Notes: a model not told the origin generated them from the sequence alone. Positions 8,697 through 17,437 are shown, numbered from the stretch's first letter. The stretch: DNA of 64,000 nt from Heyndrickxia vini (GCF_016772275.1 NZ_CP065425.1:1288001-1352000), one strand, 5' to 3'. Numbers and translations: made by a program.

Positions 8697-9551
8697 TTAA
8701 TTTACTTTTTGAGCAGTATCTAATACTTCCTTAGGTACTTTAATTTCGTCCACTTTATTATAGTTTGAGTATGTTCCTTTCATTTCTTGCTTTAAACTCA
8801 TTTTTTGGTCTTCCATAACCATTTCCATTTCTTGAGTCATGTTTAATGAATTAATGTTAAATGTCTTCTTATCAATAAATATTTCGTAGTTAACATTTTT
8901 AAAGGTAATGTTATTAAGCGCATCGGCATTTTCTTTCAGACCATCCGGCATTAATTGTTTGGCATTTTCCTTTAAAAACTGATCAAACTTTGCTCCAGAT
9001 GCTTTCAAATTCAAGATATATTGAGTATCGTCTTGTTTAAAAGAGAAATCATCGGTAAATTGTTGTAATTGTTTAAGTTGTTCTGCTGGGTTTGCTTGTT
9101 GTTCAGGCATCTGTAATATTTGCTTAGAAAGCTCTTCAGGCATTTGCATCCATTGTTTTGAAGTTGGGTCATATAAAAAGAAACCTTCTTTTGTCAAATA
9201 TGACTCCATATCCATTGCTTGGTTTTGAGGAGCGTCCCCGCCTTCAATATTCATTTTCATTTTTTGATACATCGCTAAGGGATTCAACACCATATCAATT
9301 GACATGTTTGAATTAATATTCATTGGTGTTGGTTGACCCGGTGACGTTATTGCTTGTTTAAGATCCATATCCATATGCACACTTTTTAAATTTTTAGATG
9401 CATCAGTTGTTTTATCAAATACTTCCTGAAGAGTTAGACTATCCTTCTTTTTAGTTTTTACTTTTGAATTGACTGGATCGGCAGTCTCGCTGCATGCAGC
9501 TAAAGTAAATAAAAACATAACAGAAACGAGACTAATCAATAATTTTTTCAT
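8697..9551 (-). CDS. Secreted lipoprotein, DUF6612-like
   Basis: A 284-residue lipoprotein. A lysine-led hydrophobic signal ends in the lipobox LAAC with Cys20, so the mature protein should be lipid-anchored on the outer membrane face. The rest is Met/Gln-rich with SLTLQEVFDKTTDASKNLKS and a LolA-like beta-rich layout (YLTKEGFFLYDP, INSLNMTQEMEM). This agrees with the DUF6612 family of Firmicutes lipoproteins, recalled without a search. The start follows AAGGAGTG with a long gap (13 nt); the upstream frame extension lacks a better site. Ligand unknown. Confidence 0.78.
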   Translation of the reverse strand: MKKLLISLVSVMFLFTLAACSETADPVNSKVKTKKKDSLTLQEVFDKTTDASKNLKSVHMDMDLKQAITSPGQPTPMNINSNMSIDMVLNPLAMYQKMKMNIEGGDAPQNQAMDMESYLTKEGFFLYDPTSKQWMQMPEELSKQILQMPEQQANPAEQLKQLQQFTDDFSFKQDDTQYILNLKASGAKFDQFLKENAKQLMPDGLKENADALNNITFKNVNYEIFIDKKTFNINSLNMTQEMEMVMEDQKMSLKQEMKGTYSNYNKVDEIKVPKEVLDTAQKVN

Positions 9552-9619
9552 AAAACGAACATCACTCCTTTTTGTTATCACTTATATGTACGCTTGTAAC
9601 TGGAAAAGGTTTCATAAAA

Positions 9620-9649
9620 GATTCGCCGACCATAACGAATCGGCGAATT
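9620..9649 (-). terminator. Terminator of the ytlA-ytlC-ytlD operon
   Basis: On the minus strand ATTCGCCGA and TCGGCGAAT form a 9-bp stem with a 10-base loop, followed by CTTTTAT. It lies just after the permease stop. Confidence 0.65.
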
Positions 9650-9650
9650 G

Positions 9651-10454
9651 TCATGAATCATTTTTTACTAATTTCTTTTCTAATAGGCCAACTAACTGGT
9701 ACATAATCGTGGCAATAACGGCAACAACCATTAAGGAGAGCATTACTAAAGTGAAATTAAATACTTGAAAGCCGTAAATGATTAAATAACCAAGACCTTT
9801 TGAAGCCACAAGATATTCACCAACGATAACGCCAACCCAAGATAATCCGACATTAACTTTTAAGGTTGAGATAATGGTTGGAAATGTTGCGGGAAGAATA
9901 GCTTCTTTAAACATTTGGCCCCTCGAGGCACCAAATGTTTGTAGAACTTTTATATAATTTGGATCTACATCGCGAAATGCCGTATAGATGACGATTGTTG
10001 TCACGATGACGGAAATAATGATGCCCATCGCAATACTGGAATTTAAACCTGTTCCGAAAATAACAATTAACATTGGACCAAATGCTACTTTTGGCATCGC
10101 ATTAAAAATAACGAGATAGGGGTCGAGAATTTTTGAGAGTTTTGGAGACCACCAAAGAATACCTGCTAATATAGCTCCTAAAAGGGTTCCAAGAATGAAT
10201 CCAAGCATTGTTTCATAAACGGTCACTCCGGTATGCAAATATAGACTGCCGTCTTGGAGTTTGCTAATAAATAGTTTCCATATTTTTGAAGGTGAACTAA
10301 AGATCAGTGGATCAATCCAATGGAAACGGCTGGCTATCTCCCACAAAGTGAAAAATGCAAGTAAGATAATGAACTGATATAGACGTACCAATCTTTTTTC
10401 TTTTTTTAAGTGATGAAGATATTGTTGATGAAAGAGTGTGGTATTATCCGTCAT
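9651..10454 (-). CDS. ytlD: ABC transporter permease YtlD
   Basis: A 267-residue inner-membrane permease of the SsuC/TauC/ThiX type with about six hydrophobic segments. The cytoplasmic coupling loop shows [21 protein letters not shown] (EAA-type). It partners with the ATPase and binding protein upstream in the same operon. I chose the ATG at 10454, which overlaps the ATPase 3' end; an in-frame TTG at 10460 is only four bases from the GGAG and less likely. The substrate is not evident: the family handles sulfonates, nitrate, taurine and pyrimidine precursors. Confidence 0.87.
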   Translation of the reverse strand: MTDNTTLFHQQYLHHLKKEKRLVRLYQFIILLAFFTLWEIASRFHWIDPLIFSSPSKIWKLFISKLQDGSLYLHTGVTVYETMLGFILGTLLGAILAGILWWSPKLSKILDPYLVIFNAMPKVAFGPMLIVIFGTGLNSSIAMGIIISVIVTTIVIYTAFRDVDPNYIKVLQTFGASRGQMFKEAILPATFPTIISTLKVNVGLSWVGVIVGEYLVASKGLGYLIIYGFQVFNFTLVMLSLMVVAVIATIMYQLVGLLEKKLVKNDS

Positions 10455-11217
10455 TTTCAAGGGACTCCAACTCCTTCCAAATTTCTTGAAATAATATTGA
10501 ATATGCTGCTTTACTTCTTACATCAAATGGACGGAGTTTGCGCAATTCCTCTGGAACGGAGAATACTTTGTGAAGTCTGCCTGGTTTTGCATTAAATAAT
10601 AATATTCGATCACTCATAGAAATGGCCTCTCCAATGTCGTGTGTAACAAGAACTGCAGTTTTTCGATAGGCTTTAAGTGTATCGAAAACTAAATCCTCTA
10701 GTTTTAATTTTGTTTGGTAATCTAATGCAGAGAAAGGCTCATCTAAAAATAAAATTTTAGGGTTAATTGCAAGTGTGCGTACTAATGCGACCCTTTGTCT
10801 CATTCCACCTGATAGTTGTTTAGGATATTGGGTTTCAACTCCACTTAGGCCGATTTCCTTCAGAAGGCTGAGAGATTTCTCCTTTTTTTCCTCGGTTAGT
10901 TGATTTTGAAGTTTTAACCCTAATAAAATATTTTCTTTGATTGTCTTCCAAGGAAATAAATAATCTTGTTGGAGCATATAACCAATTGAAGTTGTTTGGG
11001 AATTAGGTAACCTGCCATCAATCAATACTTTTCCTTCTGTCGGTGAAATTAAACCAGATAGAATGGATAGCATTGTTGTTTTTCCACATCCGCTTGGTCC
11101 AACTAAGGAAATAAACTCCCCTTCCTCTATGTCAAAATTTATGTTTTGTAAGGCGTTTGTCACTGATTTCGGTGTGAAATAACTATGATGGACATTTTGG
11201 ACGGTTAGGAAGCTCAT
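10444..11217 (-). CDS. ytlC: ABC transporter ATP-binding protein YtlC
   Basis: A 257-residue ATPase. Walker A is GPSGCGKTT (residues 40-48), the signature is LSGGMRQR (135-142), Walker B is ILFLDEP (155-161), and the H-loop sits in LVTHDIGEA. It powers the importer formed with the neighbouring permease and lipoprotein. The 3' end overlaps the permease start by 11 nt, and the 5' end lies 18 nt after the binding protein gene, indicating one transcript. Confidence 0.9.
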   Translation of the reverse strand: MSFLTVQNVHHSYFTPKSVTNALQNINFDIEEGEFISLVGPSGCGKTTMLSILSGLISPTEGKVLIDGRLPNSQTTSIGYMLQQDYLFPWKTIKENILLGLKLQNQLTEEKKEKSLSLLKEIGLSGVETQYPKQLSGGMRQRVALVRTLAINPKILFLDEPFSALDYQTKLKLEDLVFDTLKAYRKTAVLVTHDIGEAISMSDRILLFNAKPGRLHKVFSVPEELRKLRPFDVRSKAAYSILFQEIWKELESLENDG

Positions 11218-11235
11218 AATATTAGAAAAACCTCC

Positions 11236-12240
11236 TTATTTATTTTGTATAGCTTTTTCAGCAATTGATGTATTGACTAGTGTTTTATAATCAACTCTTT
11301 TTGGTAATTCACCAGCTTCGTCCATTATATCTTGTAGGTGATTCCAGCCTTCTTCATTCAAAATGAGATCTGTTCCAAATGAACCCTGTTTTTGGTAACG
11401 ATCAATTGAAGAAGTTAATATTTCAACATCAACGTCCTCAAAGAATGGTTGAACGACTTTGGCAACGTCTTTTGGATCATTTTCTTCTACCCATTTGGCG
11501 GCCTTATAAATAGCGCGAACAAATTTTTCAAGTGTATCTTTATTTTTTTTAAGATAACTTTCTTTCGCCATATAATCAGTGTAAGGGACACTGCCAGATT
11601 CCTTTCCGAAAGAGGCAACAATATGACCTTTCCCTTCTTTTTCAAAAACGGATGCTGTCGGTTCAAATAATTGAACATAGTCTCCAGTTCCTGAAGCAAA
11701 AGCGTTTGCGACATTAGCAAAATCAATGTTTTGGATTAATTTCAAATCTTTATGTGGTTCGATTCCTTTATCTTTTATAACAAATTCGCCAACCATTTGT
11801 GGCATTCCGCCTTTACGCTGGCCGAGGAATGTTGAACCTTTTAATTGATCCCAAGAAAAGTTTTCCTTTTTTTCGCGGGAAACTAAAAATGTCCCATCCG
11901 TTCTCGTTAGCTGTGCAAAATTAATGACCGGATCTTCTGCACCTTGTGCATAAACGTAAATGGACGTTTCTGAACCAACTAACGCTACATCGGCTCCATC
12001 AGATAATAGAGTCGTCATCGTTTTGTCTCCACCAGCTGTTGTTTTTAAATCAATGTCCAGTCCTTCGTCCTTAAAAAATCCTTTTTCAATAGCAACATAT
12101 TGTGGTGTATAGAAAACGGAACGTGTAACTTCTGCCACTCGAACTTTCTTTAAGGATTCTGTTTTGGAACAAGCACCCAGGGTAAAAATAAGAATGGCGG
12201 CCATTAATAGTGAGAAGCTAATCTTAAGCCCTTTTTTCAT
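11236..12240 (-). CDS. ytlA: ABC transporter substrate-binding lipoprotein YtlA
   Basis: A 334-residue SsuA/THI5-like binding protein. The signal peptide ends in the lipobox TLGAC with Cys24. The mature part opens with RVAEVTRSVFYTPQYVAIEKGFF, typical for this class, which positions ligand between two lobes. It is first in the operon and preceded by AAGGAGG. No TPP riboswitch or S-box is visible in the ~110-base upstream gap, so neither a thiamine-precursor nor a methionine-linked role is supported by regulation. The substrate is undetermined. Confidence 0.87.
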   Translation of the reverse strand: MKKGLKISFSLLMAAILIFTLGACSKTESLKKVRVAEVTRSVFYTPQYVAIEKGFFKDEGLDIDLKTTAGGDKTMTTLLSDGADVALVGSETSIYVYAQGAEDPVINFAQLTRTDGTFLVSREKKENFSWDQLKGSTFLGQRKGGMPQMVGEFVIKDKGIEPHKDLKLIQNIDFANVANAFASGTGDYVQLFEPTASVFEKEGKGHIVASFGKESGSVPYTDYMAKESYLKKNKDTLEKFVRAIYKAAKWVEENDPKDVAKVVQPFFEDVDVEILTSSIDRYQKQGSFGTDLILNEEGWNHLQDIMDEAGELPKRVDYKTLVNTSIAEKAIQNK

Positions 12241-12349
12241 GACCCATTATCCTCCTTTTTGTTACTGATTCTGATAAAGTATCGTATGATAAACTTAAAA
12301 ATGTGTGAATGCCTATTTCTTTGAAGTTAGATGCTGGAGGTAAAAAAAT

Positions 12350-13144
12350 TTGCAAGATAAAATTAGCGCATTTGGAATGGAAAAGACGCCTTTTCCTTCA
12401 CCAAATCCAAACGTTCAAATGTACTTGATTACTTATTTATCGGCTGGCTTAAAGGTAAAAGGTCTATTAGCAGAGCCTAAAGATGAGATGATATACGATG
12501 GGTTTCTTTATTTAAGGGGTGGGATTAAAGGTGTTGGTATGGTGAGACCTGCTAGAATTGGCCAATTTGCTGCCGAAGGTTTTATTGTTTTCGCCCCGTT
12601 TTATCGTGGAAATCGTGGGGGAGAGGGAAATGAAGATTTTGCAGGGAATGACCGGGAAGATGCATACACTGCTTATGATCTTTTGAAGCAATATGTACGT
12701 GTGAAAAATGAACGGATTCATATATTTGGATTTTCAAGAGGAGGAATTATGGCCCTCCATACTGCGATTAACCGTTCGGAAGCTAAATCAATTGTCACAT
12801 GGGGCGGGGTATCTGATATGGTGTTAACGTATTATGAACGACATGATTTGCGAAAAATGTTAAAACGGGTCATTGGTGGCACACCGAATAAATATCCTGC
12901 CCTTTATCAAGAGAGAACCCCTTTATATTCAATTGACAGGATTAAACAACCCGTATTAATCATTCACGGAGTAAAAGACAAGAATGTTTCAATTGAGCAT
13001 GCAATAAGGTTAGAAGAAAGGTTAAGAGAATGTGGGAAAGAAGTTGAAACATGGTACTTTCAAAATTATACTCATTATTTTCCACCAGCAATAAACCGCC
13101 AAATTGTTTCCGATCTATGCTCATGGATGAAAAATAGGCCATAA
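12350..13144 (+). CDS. ytmA: YtmA, alpha/beta hydrolase (S9-like)
   Basis: A 264-residue prolyl-oligopeptidase-like hydrolase. The elbow GFSRGG holds Ser129; Asp in IIHGVKDKNV and His in YTHYFPP complete a triad. Other family signatures are LRGGIKGVGMVRPARIGQFA, FYRGNRGGEGNEDFAG and WGGVSD. It resembles B. subtilis YtmA over its whole length as I recall that protein. The true substrate is unknown. The start is a TTG preceded by GGAGGT; no nearby ATG fits better. ytmB follows at 49 nt and may be co-transcribed. Confidence 0.87.
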   Translation: MQDKISAFGMEKTPFPSPNPNVQMYLITYLSAGLKVKGLLAEPKDEMIYDGFLYLRGGIKGVGMVRPARIGQFAAEGFIVFAPFYRGNRGGEGNEDFAGNDREDAYTAYDLLKQYVRVKNERIHIFGFSRGGIMALHTAINRSEAKSIVTWGGVSDMVLTYYERHDLRKMLKRVIGGTPNKYPALYQERTPLYSIDRIKQPVLIIHGVKDKNVSIEHAIRLEERLRECGKEVETWYFQNYTHYFPPAINRQIVSDLCSWMKNRP

Positions 13145-13193
13145 TCATGATAAAATAAAAGGAACATTATGTACGAAAGAGGAGGCTGTGACG

Positions 13194-13436
13194 ATGGGGA
13201 TGCCATTAGAATTAAATACAATGATTGTAACGAAAGGAAAAGAAAAAAGATTAGAAGAAAATTTATTCAGATTGGAAAAGGAAGGATACCGTTTGTATCC
13301 AATTGATATTCCAATGGATATACGTAAAACGAAAGAAAGTGAAACAAGAGGAACTGCTATAATAAGAAAACTTGAGTGGGAAAATGAAAAAACGAATATT
13401 ACATATCAATTAATTTCATTAAATTCAAGTAATTAA
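13194..13436 (+). CDS. ytmB: YtmB, DUF2584 protein
   Basis: An 80-residue protein starting MGMPLELNTMIVTKGKE and containing YRLYPIDIPMDIRKTK and WENEKTNITYQL. This matches the DUF2584 family (YtmB). Function unknown; the sequence alternates polar and hydrophobic residues like a small beta-rich fold. ATG 13194 is used because GGAGG is eight bases upstream; a GTG at 13188 is too close to it. Confidence 0.88.
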   Translation: MGMPLELNTMIVTKGKEKRLEENLFRLEKEGYRLYPIDIPMDIRKTKESETRGTAIIRKLEWENEKTNITYQLISLNSSN

Positions 13437-13439
13437 TTA

Positions 13440-13470
13440 GAAAAGCGGAGGCTAGACGCCGAAGTTGGAC
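13440..13470. repeat. R1 mini-copy (head joined to tail)
   Basis: The 31-base segment beginning GAAAAGCGGAGGCTAGAC corresponds, in reverse, to the first ~19 bases of the R1 element joined directly to its last ~12. It looks like a deletion derivative of the long copies. Confidence 0.55.
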
Positions 13471-13500
13471 AAAAACCGAATGTTATACTTTTATAAAGTA

Positions 13501-13546
13501 AAGGGACTCAAGGAAAATATAGTTCATTTCCTCAAGTCCCTTTTTT
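13501..13546. terminator. Terminator shared by ytmB and pckA
   Basis: GGGACT..AGGAAA and TTTCCT..AGTCCC pair with a two-base internal mismatch, followed by six T. It lies between convergent genes, and an A-pair before it gives limited function on the other strand. Confidence 0.75.
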
Positions 13547-13552
13547 CTAAAT

Positions 13553-15142
13553 TTATTTAATGATTGGTCCACCCTGTATTTCAATTTCTTGTGACACATG
13601 ACCAAATTTCTTGAAGTTTTCTTTGAATTTTGTAGCAAGCTCTTGTGCTTTTTCATTATATGTCTGTTGGTTACCCCATGTTTTATTAGGAATTAACACT
13701 TCATCGGGTACACCAGGTACATGCAATGGAATGTGTAATCCGAAAATTTCATCTTGTTTTGTTTCAACAGATTCAAGTTCGCCTTCTAATGCAGCCTGAA
13801 CCATTGCTCGTGTATAGCCTAATTTCATTCGACTTCCTACTCCATATTCTCCGCCAGTCCATCCTGTATTGACTAAGAAAACTTGAACGCCATGCTCATC
13901 GATCTTTTTCCCAAGCATTTCAGCATATACAGTAGCTGGTAAAGGTAAGAATGGTGAACCGAAACAAGTAGAGAAAGTGGCTTCAGGAGAAGTAATTCCA
14001 CGTTCGGTACCCGCTAGTTTGGATGTATACCCGCTAAGGAAATGATACATTGCCTGTTCTTTTGTTAATTTGCTGATCGGAGGTAATACCCCGAAAGCAT
14101 CCGCTGTTAAAAAGACAATCGTTTGTGGGTGTCCTGCAATACTTGGTTCAATGATGTTGTCAATTGCTTGGATTTGGTATGCAGCGCGTGTATTTTCAGT
14201 TAATGTCGCATCATCATATAATGGTTCACGGGTCAATTCGTCCACCATGACATTTTCCAAAACTGCTCCGAATCGAATCGCATCATAGATTTGCGGTTCT
14301 TTTTCACGAGTAAGGCCGATACATTTTGCATAGCATCCACCTTCAATATTAAATACACCATTTGAAGACCATCCATGTTCATCATCACCGATTAAGCGGC
14401 GATTTGGATCAGCGGATAATGTTGTTTTGCCCGTTCCGGATAATCCGAAGAATAAAGCGACATCTCCTTCAGCACCTACATTTGCAGAACAATGCATCGG
14501 TAGAATATCATTTTGAGGTAAAAGATAATTCATGATAGAAAAAATACTTTTCTTCATTTCACCAGCATATTCGGTTCCGCCGATAAGAATAATTCGGCGT
14601 TCAAACGAAACAACGACAAATGTTTCTGAATTTGTGCCATCTGTTAATGGATCCGCTTTCACATTGGGAGCAGATAAGATAGTAAATTCAGCTTCATGGG
14701 TTTTAAGTTCCTCTTCGGTTGGACGGATAAATAATTGATGTGCAAATAAATTATGCCAAGCATATTCATTTACTACTTGGATTGGTAATTGAGTTCTTTT
14801 GTCAGCACCTGCAAATCCCTTAAAAACAAAAACTTCATTTTGCTCTTGTAGGTAATTAATCACCTTAGTATATAATTTATCAAATGATTCCTCAGAAATT
14901 GGTTGATTTACAGAGCCCCAATCGATTGCATCTTTTGTGGAAGCCTCTTCAACAATATATTTATCTTTAGGAGAACGGCCAGTATATTTTCCAGTTTCAG
15001 CACGGACTGCACCTGTAGATGTTAAGATTCCTTCTCCTCGTTTTAATACCTTTTCTACTAATTGAGGTACTGCTAATTGAGTAAGGATGTTTTTTCCGGC
15101 TAAAACATTTGTTAATGTATTTGAAAAAGTAACTGATTTCAT
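13553..15142 (-). CDS. pckA: Phosphoenolpyruvate carboxykinase (ATP)
   Basis: Catalyses oxaloacetate + ATP to PEP + CO2 + ADP, the entry step of gluconeogenesis. The 529 residues match ATP-type Pck[19 protein letters not shown] (~47-64) binds oxaloacetate, the kinase-1a loop [11 protein letters not shown] is at ~233-243, and IGDDEHGW supplies metal-binding Asp residues. Upstream AAGGAAGG is the ribosome site. It is divergent from metK, as in B. subtilis. A candidate sigma-A promoter is visible; no convincing CcpN site was found by eye. Confidence 0.98.
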   Translation of the reverse strand: MKSVTFSNTLTNVLAGKNILTQLAVPQLVEKVLKRGEGILTSTGAVRAETGKYTGRSPKDKYIVEEASTKDAIDWGSVNQPISEESFDKLYTKVINYLQEQNEVFVFKGFAGADKRTQLPIQVVNEYAWHNLFAHQLFIRPTEEELKTHEAEFTILSAPNVKADPLTDGTNSETFVVVSFERRIILIGGTEYAGEMKKSIFSIMNYLLPQNDILPMHCSANVGAEGDVALFFGLSGTGKTTLSADPNRRLIGDDEHGWSSNGVFNIEGGCYAKCIGLTREKEPQIYDAIRFGAVLENVMVDELTREPLYDDATLTENTRAAYQIQAIDNIIEPSIAGHPQTIVFLTADAFGVLPPISKLTKEQAMYHFLSGYTSKLAGTERGITSPEATFSTCFGSPFLPLPATVYAEMLGKKIDEHGVQVFLVNTGWTGGEYGVGSRMKLGYTRAMVQAALEGELESVETKQDEIFGLHIPLHVPGVPDEVLIPNKTWGNQQTYNEKAQELATKFKENFKKFGHVSQEIEIQGGPIIK

Positions 15143-15193
15143 TTATACTAACCTTCCTTTGTAAAAAATTTAAGTATCCTTTATTCGTTAATT

Positions 15194-15221
15194 AGTATAA
15201 CACAATTATATAAATAGTCTA
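15194..15221 (-). promoter_or_regulatory. Candidate sigma-A promoter of pckA
   Basis: On the minus strand TAGACT and TATACT are separated by 16 bases, ~50 nt before the pckA start codon. The -35 is a partial match only. Confidence 0.4.
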
Positions 15222-15336
15222 TACTATATGTGCGTATTTTTTTAAAAATATATGAAATTGTTCAATTAAAATTATTTTCATTTCCACAATATAATAAGGA
15301 AGTCAATTGTACAAGTTTAAATGGAAAAATAATTTA

Positions 15337-15365
15337 TTGACACCATCCAACAAATTGCGTATTAT
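15337..15365 (+). promoter_or_regulatory. Sigma-A promoter of the metK leader
   Basis: TTGACA at 15337-15342 and TATTAT at 15360-15365 with a 17-base spacer. The predicted start of transcription (~15372) lies ten bases before the SAM riboswitch. Confidence 0.8.
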
Positions 15366-15381
15366 TTTACCTTGAACGGAT

Positions 15382-15572
15382 ACTCTTATCCCGAGCTGGT
15401 GGAGGGACAGGCCCAATGAAACCCAGCAACCGACATTCTATAGGTTAGTAACTTGGAAGTTAGAAACGGAAGCTGGCTTTGCCGGTTACTTCAAAATCTA
15501 ACCTCTTACTTCTAACAGCTAGAGCGCACGGTGCTAACCTGAGGCAAGGTAAAATCCTTGAACGATAAGAGT
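15382..15572 (+). ncRNA. SAM-I riboswitch (S-box) with enlarged P3 arm
   Basis: Recognised by P1 arms ACTCTTATC (15382-15390) and GATAAGAGT (15564-15572), the core GGTGGAGGGACAGGCCC followed by AATGAAACCCAGCAAC, and the distal GGTGCTAACC. It senses S-adenosylmethionine and controls metK. The segment between GCAACC and GGTGCTAA (P3 region) is about 105 bases, far longer than the usual 20-40. It can fold into a long irregular hairpin using GTTAG/CTAAC, TTAGA/TCTAA, GAAG/CTTC and CTGGC/GCCGG. Confidence 0.93.
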
Positions 15573-15589
15573 GAAAGGCACGGGTAATG

Positions 15590-15640
15590 AACCTTTCCTC
15601 ACATAGTACATATGATGGGGAAGGGTTTTATTCATTTTTA
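15590..15640 (+). terminator. Riboswitch expression-platform terminator
   Basis: AACCTTTCCTCA..ATA pairs with TAT..TGGGGAAGGGTT, with some G-T pairs, followed by a T-rich tract interrupted by A and C. It sits 18 bases after the aptamer, as expected for SAM-dependent termination. Confidence 0.75.
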
Positions 15641-15646
15641 AATGAT

Positions 15647-15820
15647 GTCTAGCGAAAGCAACCGGCCCCTCGAGATCAAATAACCTTCGACAATTGAAGT
15701 TAAAGAGCAAACTTCATTTGTGGGAAAGTTATAAAGCCAACTTTCCTTTTGGGAAAATCAAAAGGCAGATTTCCCCAGAACATTTGCTTGTCGGGGCTAA
15801 TCAAGGTGCTTGCGCTTTTC
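15647..15820 (+). repeat. R1-type element with three internal hairpins, in the metK leader
   Basis: The ends (GTCTAGCG at the left; AAGGTGCTTGCGCTTTTC at the right, plus GGCCCC/GGGGCT inside) match the R1 intergenic family. The centre is different: three successive hairpins, TGAAGTT/AACTTCA (15695-15716), GGAAAGTT/AACTTTCC (15723-15746) and GGGAAAATC/GATTTCCC (15751-15775), with similar A/G-rich loops. It lies downstream of the riboswitch terminator, so it is transcribed as part of the metK 5' leader. Confidence 0.65.
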
Positions 15821-15846
15821 TTATTTACCCACTTTCGAAACCTATG

Positions 15847-15880
15847 AACCGGATTTTAGCTTAGGATAAAATCTGTGGTT
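15847..15880 (+). other. Hairpin in distal metK leader
   Basis: AACC-GATTTTA and TAAAATC-GGTT form an interrupted stem with an ~8-base loop, followed by TATTTC. It lies ~75 bases before the metK start codon. A role as a second attenuator is possible but unproven. Confidence 0.45.
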
Positions 15881-15954
15881 TATTTCATACTAATAGGGAA
15901 TGAGTACCGTGAGGCGTAAAAATAGATAGCAATTTGTATTAGGGAGGAATAAAA

Positions 15955-17153
15955 ATGACAAAAAAGCGTCGTTTATTCACATCTGAATCAGTTACAGAAG
16001 GACATCCAGACAAAATCTGTGACCAAATTTCAGATGCCATTTTAGATGCGATCCTAGAAAAAGATCCAAATGCCCGTGTAGCTTGTGAAACATCCGTTAC
16101 GACAGGTCTTGTGTTAGTAGCAGGAGAAATTACTACTAATACATATGTCGACATTCCAAAAATTGTTCGTGGAACAATCAAAGATATCGGATATACACGT
16201 GCAAAATATGGCTTTGATTCGGAAACATGTGCAGTATTAACATCGATTGATGAACAATCAGCAGACATAGCTATGGGTGTCGATAAAGCATTGGAAGCAC
16301 GCGAAGGCCAAATGTCTGAGGATGAAATTGAAGCAATCGGTGCAGGTGACCAAGGGTTGATGTTTGGCTTTGCTTGTAATGAAACGAAAGAGCTTATGCC
16401 TTTACCGATTTCTTTAGCACATAAGTTAGCACGTCGAATTTCAGAGGTTCGTAAAGAAGAAATATTGCCATATTTGCGACCAGATGCAAAAACACAAGTA
16501 ACAGTAGAATATGATGAAAATGATCAACCGATCCGTATCGACACAATCGTCGTTTCTACACAGCATCACCCTGAAATTAGCTTAGAACAAATTCAACGAA
16601 ATGTTAAAGAACATGTGATTAATCCAGTTGTTCCTAGTGAATTAATCGACGAAGAGACAAAATACTTTATTAATCCTACAGCCGTTTCGTTATTGGTGGG
16701 CCTCAAGGGGATGCAGGCTTGACTGGCCGAAAAATCATCGTTGATACGTATGGTGGTTATGCACGTCATGGCGGGGGAGCATTTTCAGGAAAAGATCCTA
16801 CAAAAGTTGACCGCTCTGCCGCTTATGCTGCACGTTATGTCGCTAAAAACATTGTAGCTGCAGGATTAGCTGATAAATGTGAAGTCCAACTTGCCTATGC
16901 AATAGGGGTTGCTCAACCAGTATCCATTTCCATTGATACATTCGGTACAGGAAAAGCATCTGAAGATGTATTAATCGATGCCGTACGAAAATATTTTGAT
17001 CTACGTCCAGCAGGAATTATCAAAATGTTAGACTTACGTCGCCCAATTTATAAACAAACAGCTGCTTACGGTCATTTCGGCCGTCATGACCTTGACCTTC
17101 CATGGGAAAGAACAGATAAAGCCGAAAACTTACGTAAAGAAGTATTAAAATAA
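15955..17153 (+). pseudogene. metK: metK, S-adenosylmethionine synthetase, with one-base frameshift
   Basis: MetK makes S-adenosylmethionine from ATP and methionine. The frame starting at 15955 (RBS AGGGAGG) encodes normal MetK from [20 protein letters not shown] through [10 protein letters not shown] to KYFINPTA, then runs into a stop at 16720. The rest, from [16 protein letters not shown] through [16 protein letters not shown] to the C-terminus, continues in another frame to 17153. Adding one G at 16681 (ACA-GCC to ACA-GGC-C) restores the family sequence [20 protein letters not shown], giving ~399 residues, the usual length. Both parts are otherwise intact and MetK is normally essential, so a sequencing or assembly error is more likely than a dead gene. 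Confidence 0.9.
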
Positions 17154-17213
17154 TAAAAGAGGCTTTTTGTAAAACGCTCATTTCTAAAAGATTGTTACTT
17201 TAAGCATATTAAG

Positions 17214-17354
17214 TGCAGAGTGGATTGGAGCGGAAGGAGCTTGACTCCTGCGGGACATAGAGGAAAAGTCGAGACCCCACAGGCGCGCAGGAGCGCCGAG
17301 GAGGCTCGACTTCCTCCCCGCGGAAAGCAAGCTCCTGTAGCGGAAAGGAACGGT
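17214..17354. repeat. R2 intergenic structured repeat, copy 1
   Basis: About 140 bp, strongly similar to 45337-45473. Predicted stems: GGAGCTTG/CAAGCTCC (outer), TGCGGG/CCCGCG, AAGTCGAG/CTCGACTT and GGCGC/GCGCC (apical). The second copy has GGTGCTTG/CAAGCACC, TGTGGG/CCCACG and GACGC/GCGTC at the same places, so three stems show compensatory changes. No conserved reading frame. Its type (GAGTGGA..GGAGCGGAAGG start) is widespread between genes in Bacillaceae. Confidence 0.8.
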
Positions 17355-17395
17355 ATATTTCCAAAAACAACAAACAATACAAAAATGACCTTAAT

Positions 17396-17437
17396 AAGCA
17401 AGTGGAGTTACAGTATTTGTAACTCCATTTGCTTTTG
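17396..17437 (+). terminator. Terminator downstream of metK
   Basis: AAGCAAGTGGAGTTACA and TGTAACTCCATTTGCTT form a long stem with one mismatch, a short loop and TTTTG after it. It lies beyond the R2 repeat, so metK mRNA may include R2. Confidence 0.75.

Noticed and set aside
12241-12349. TPP or SAM riboswitch before ytlA
   Set aside because: The gap is short and lacks THI-box or S-box core motifs.
16719-17153. The second metK frame as a separate 144-residue gene
   Set aside because: It is the C-terminal part of MetK with no own ribosome site; a one-base insertion joins it to the first part.
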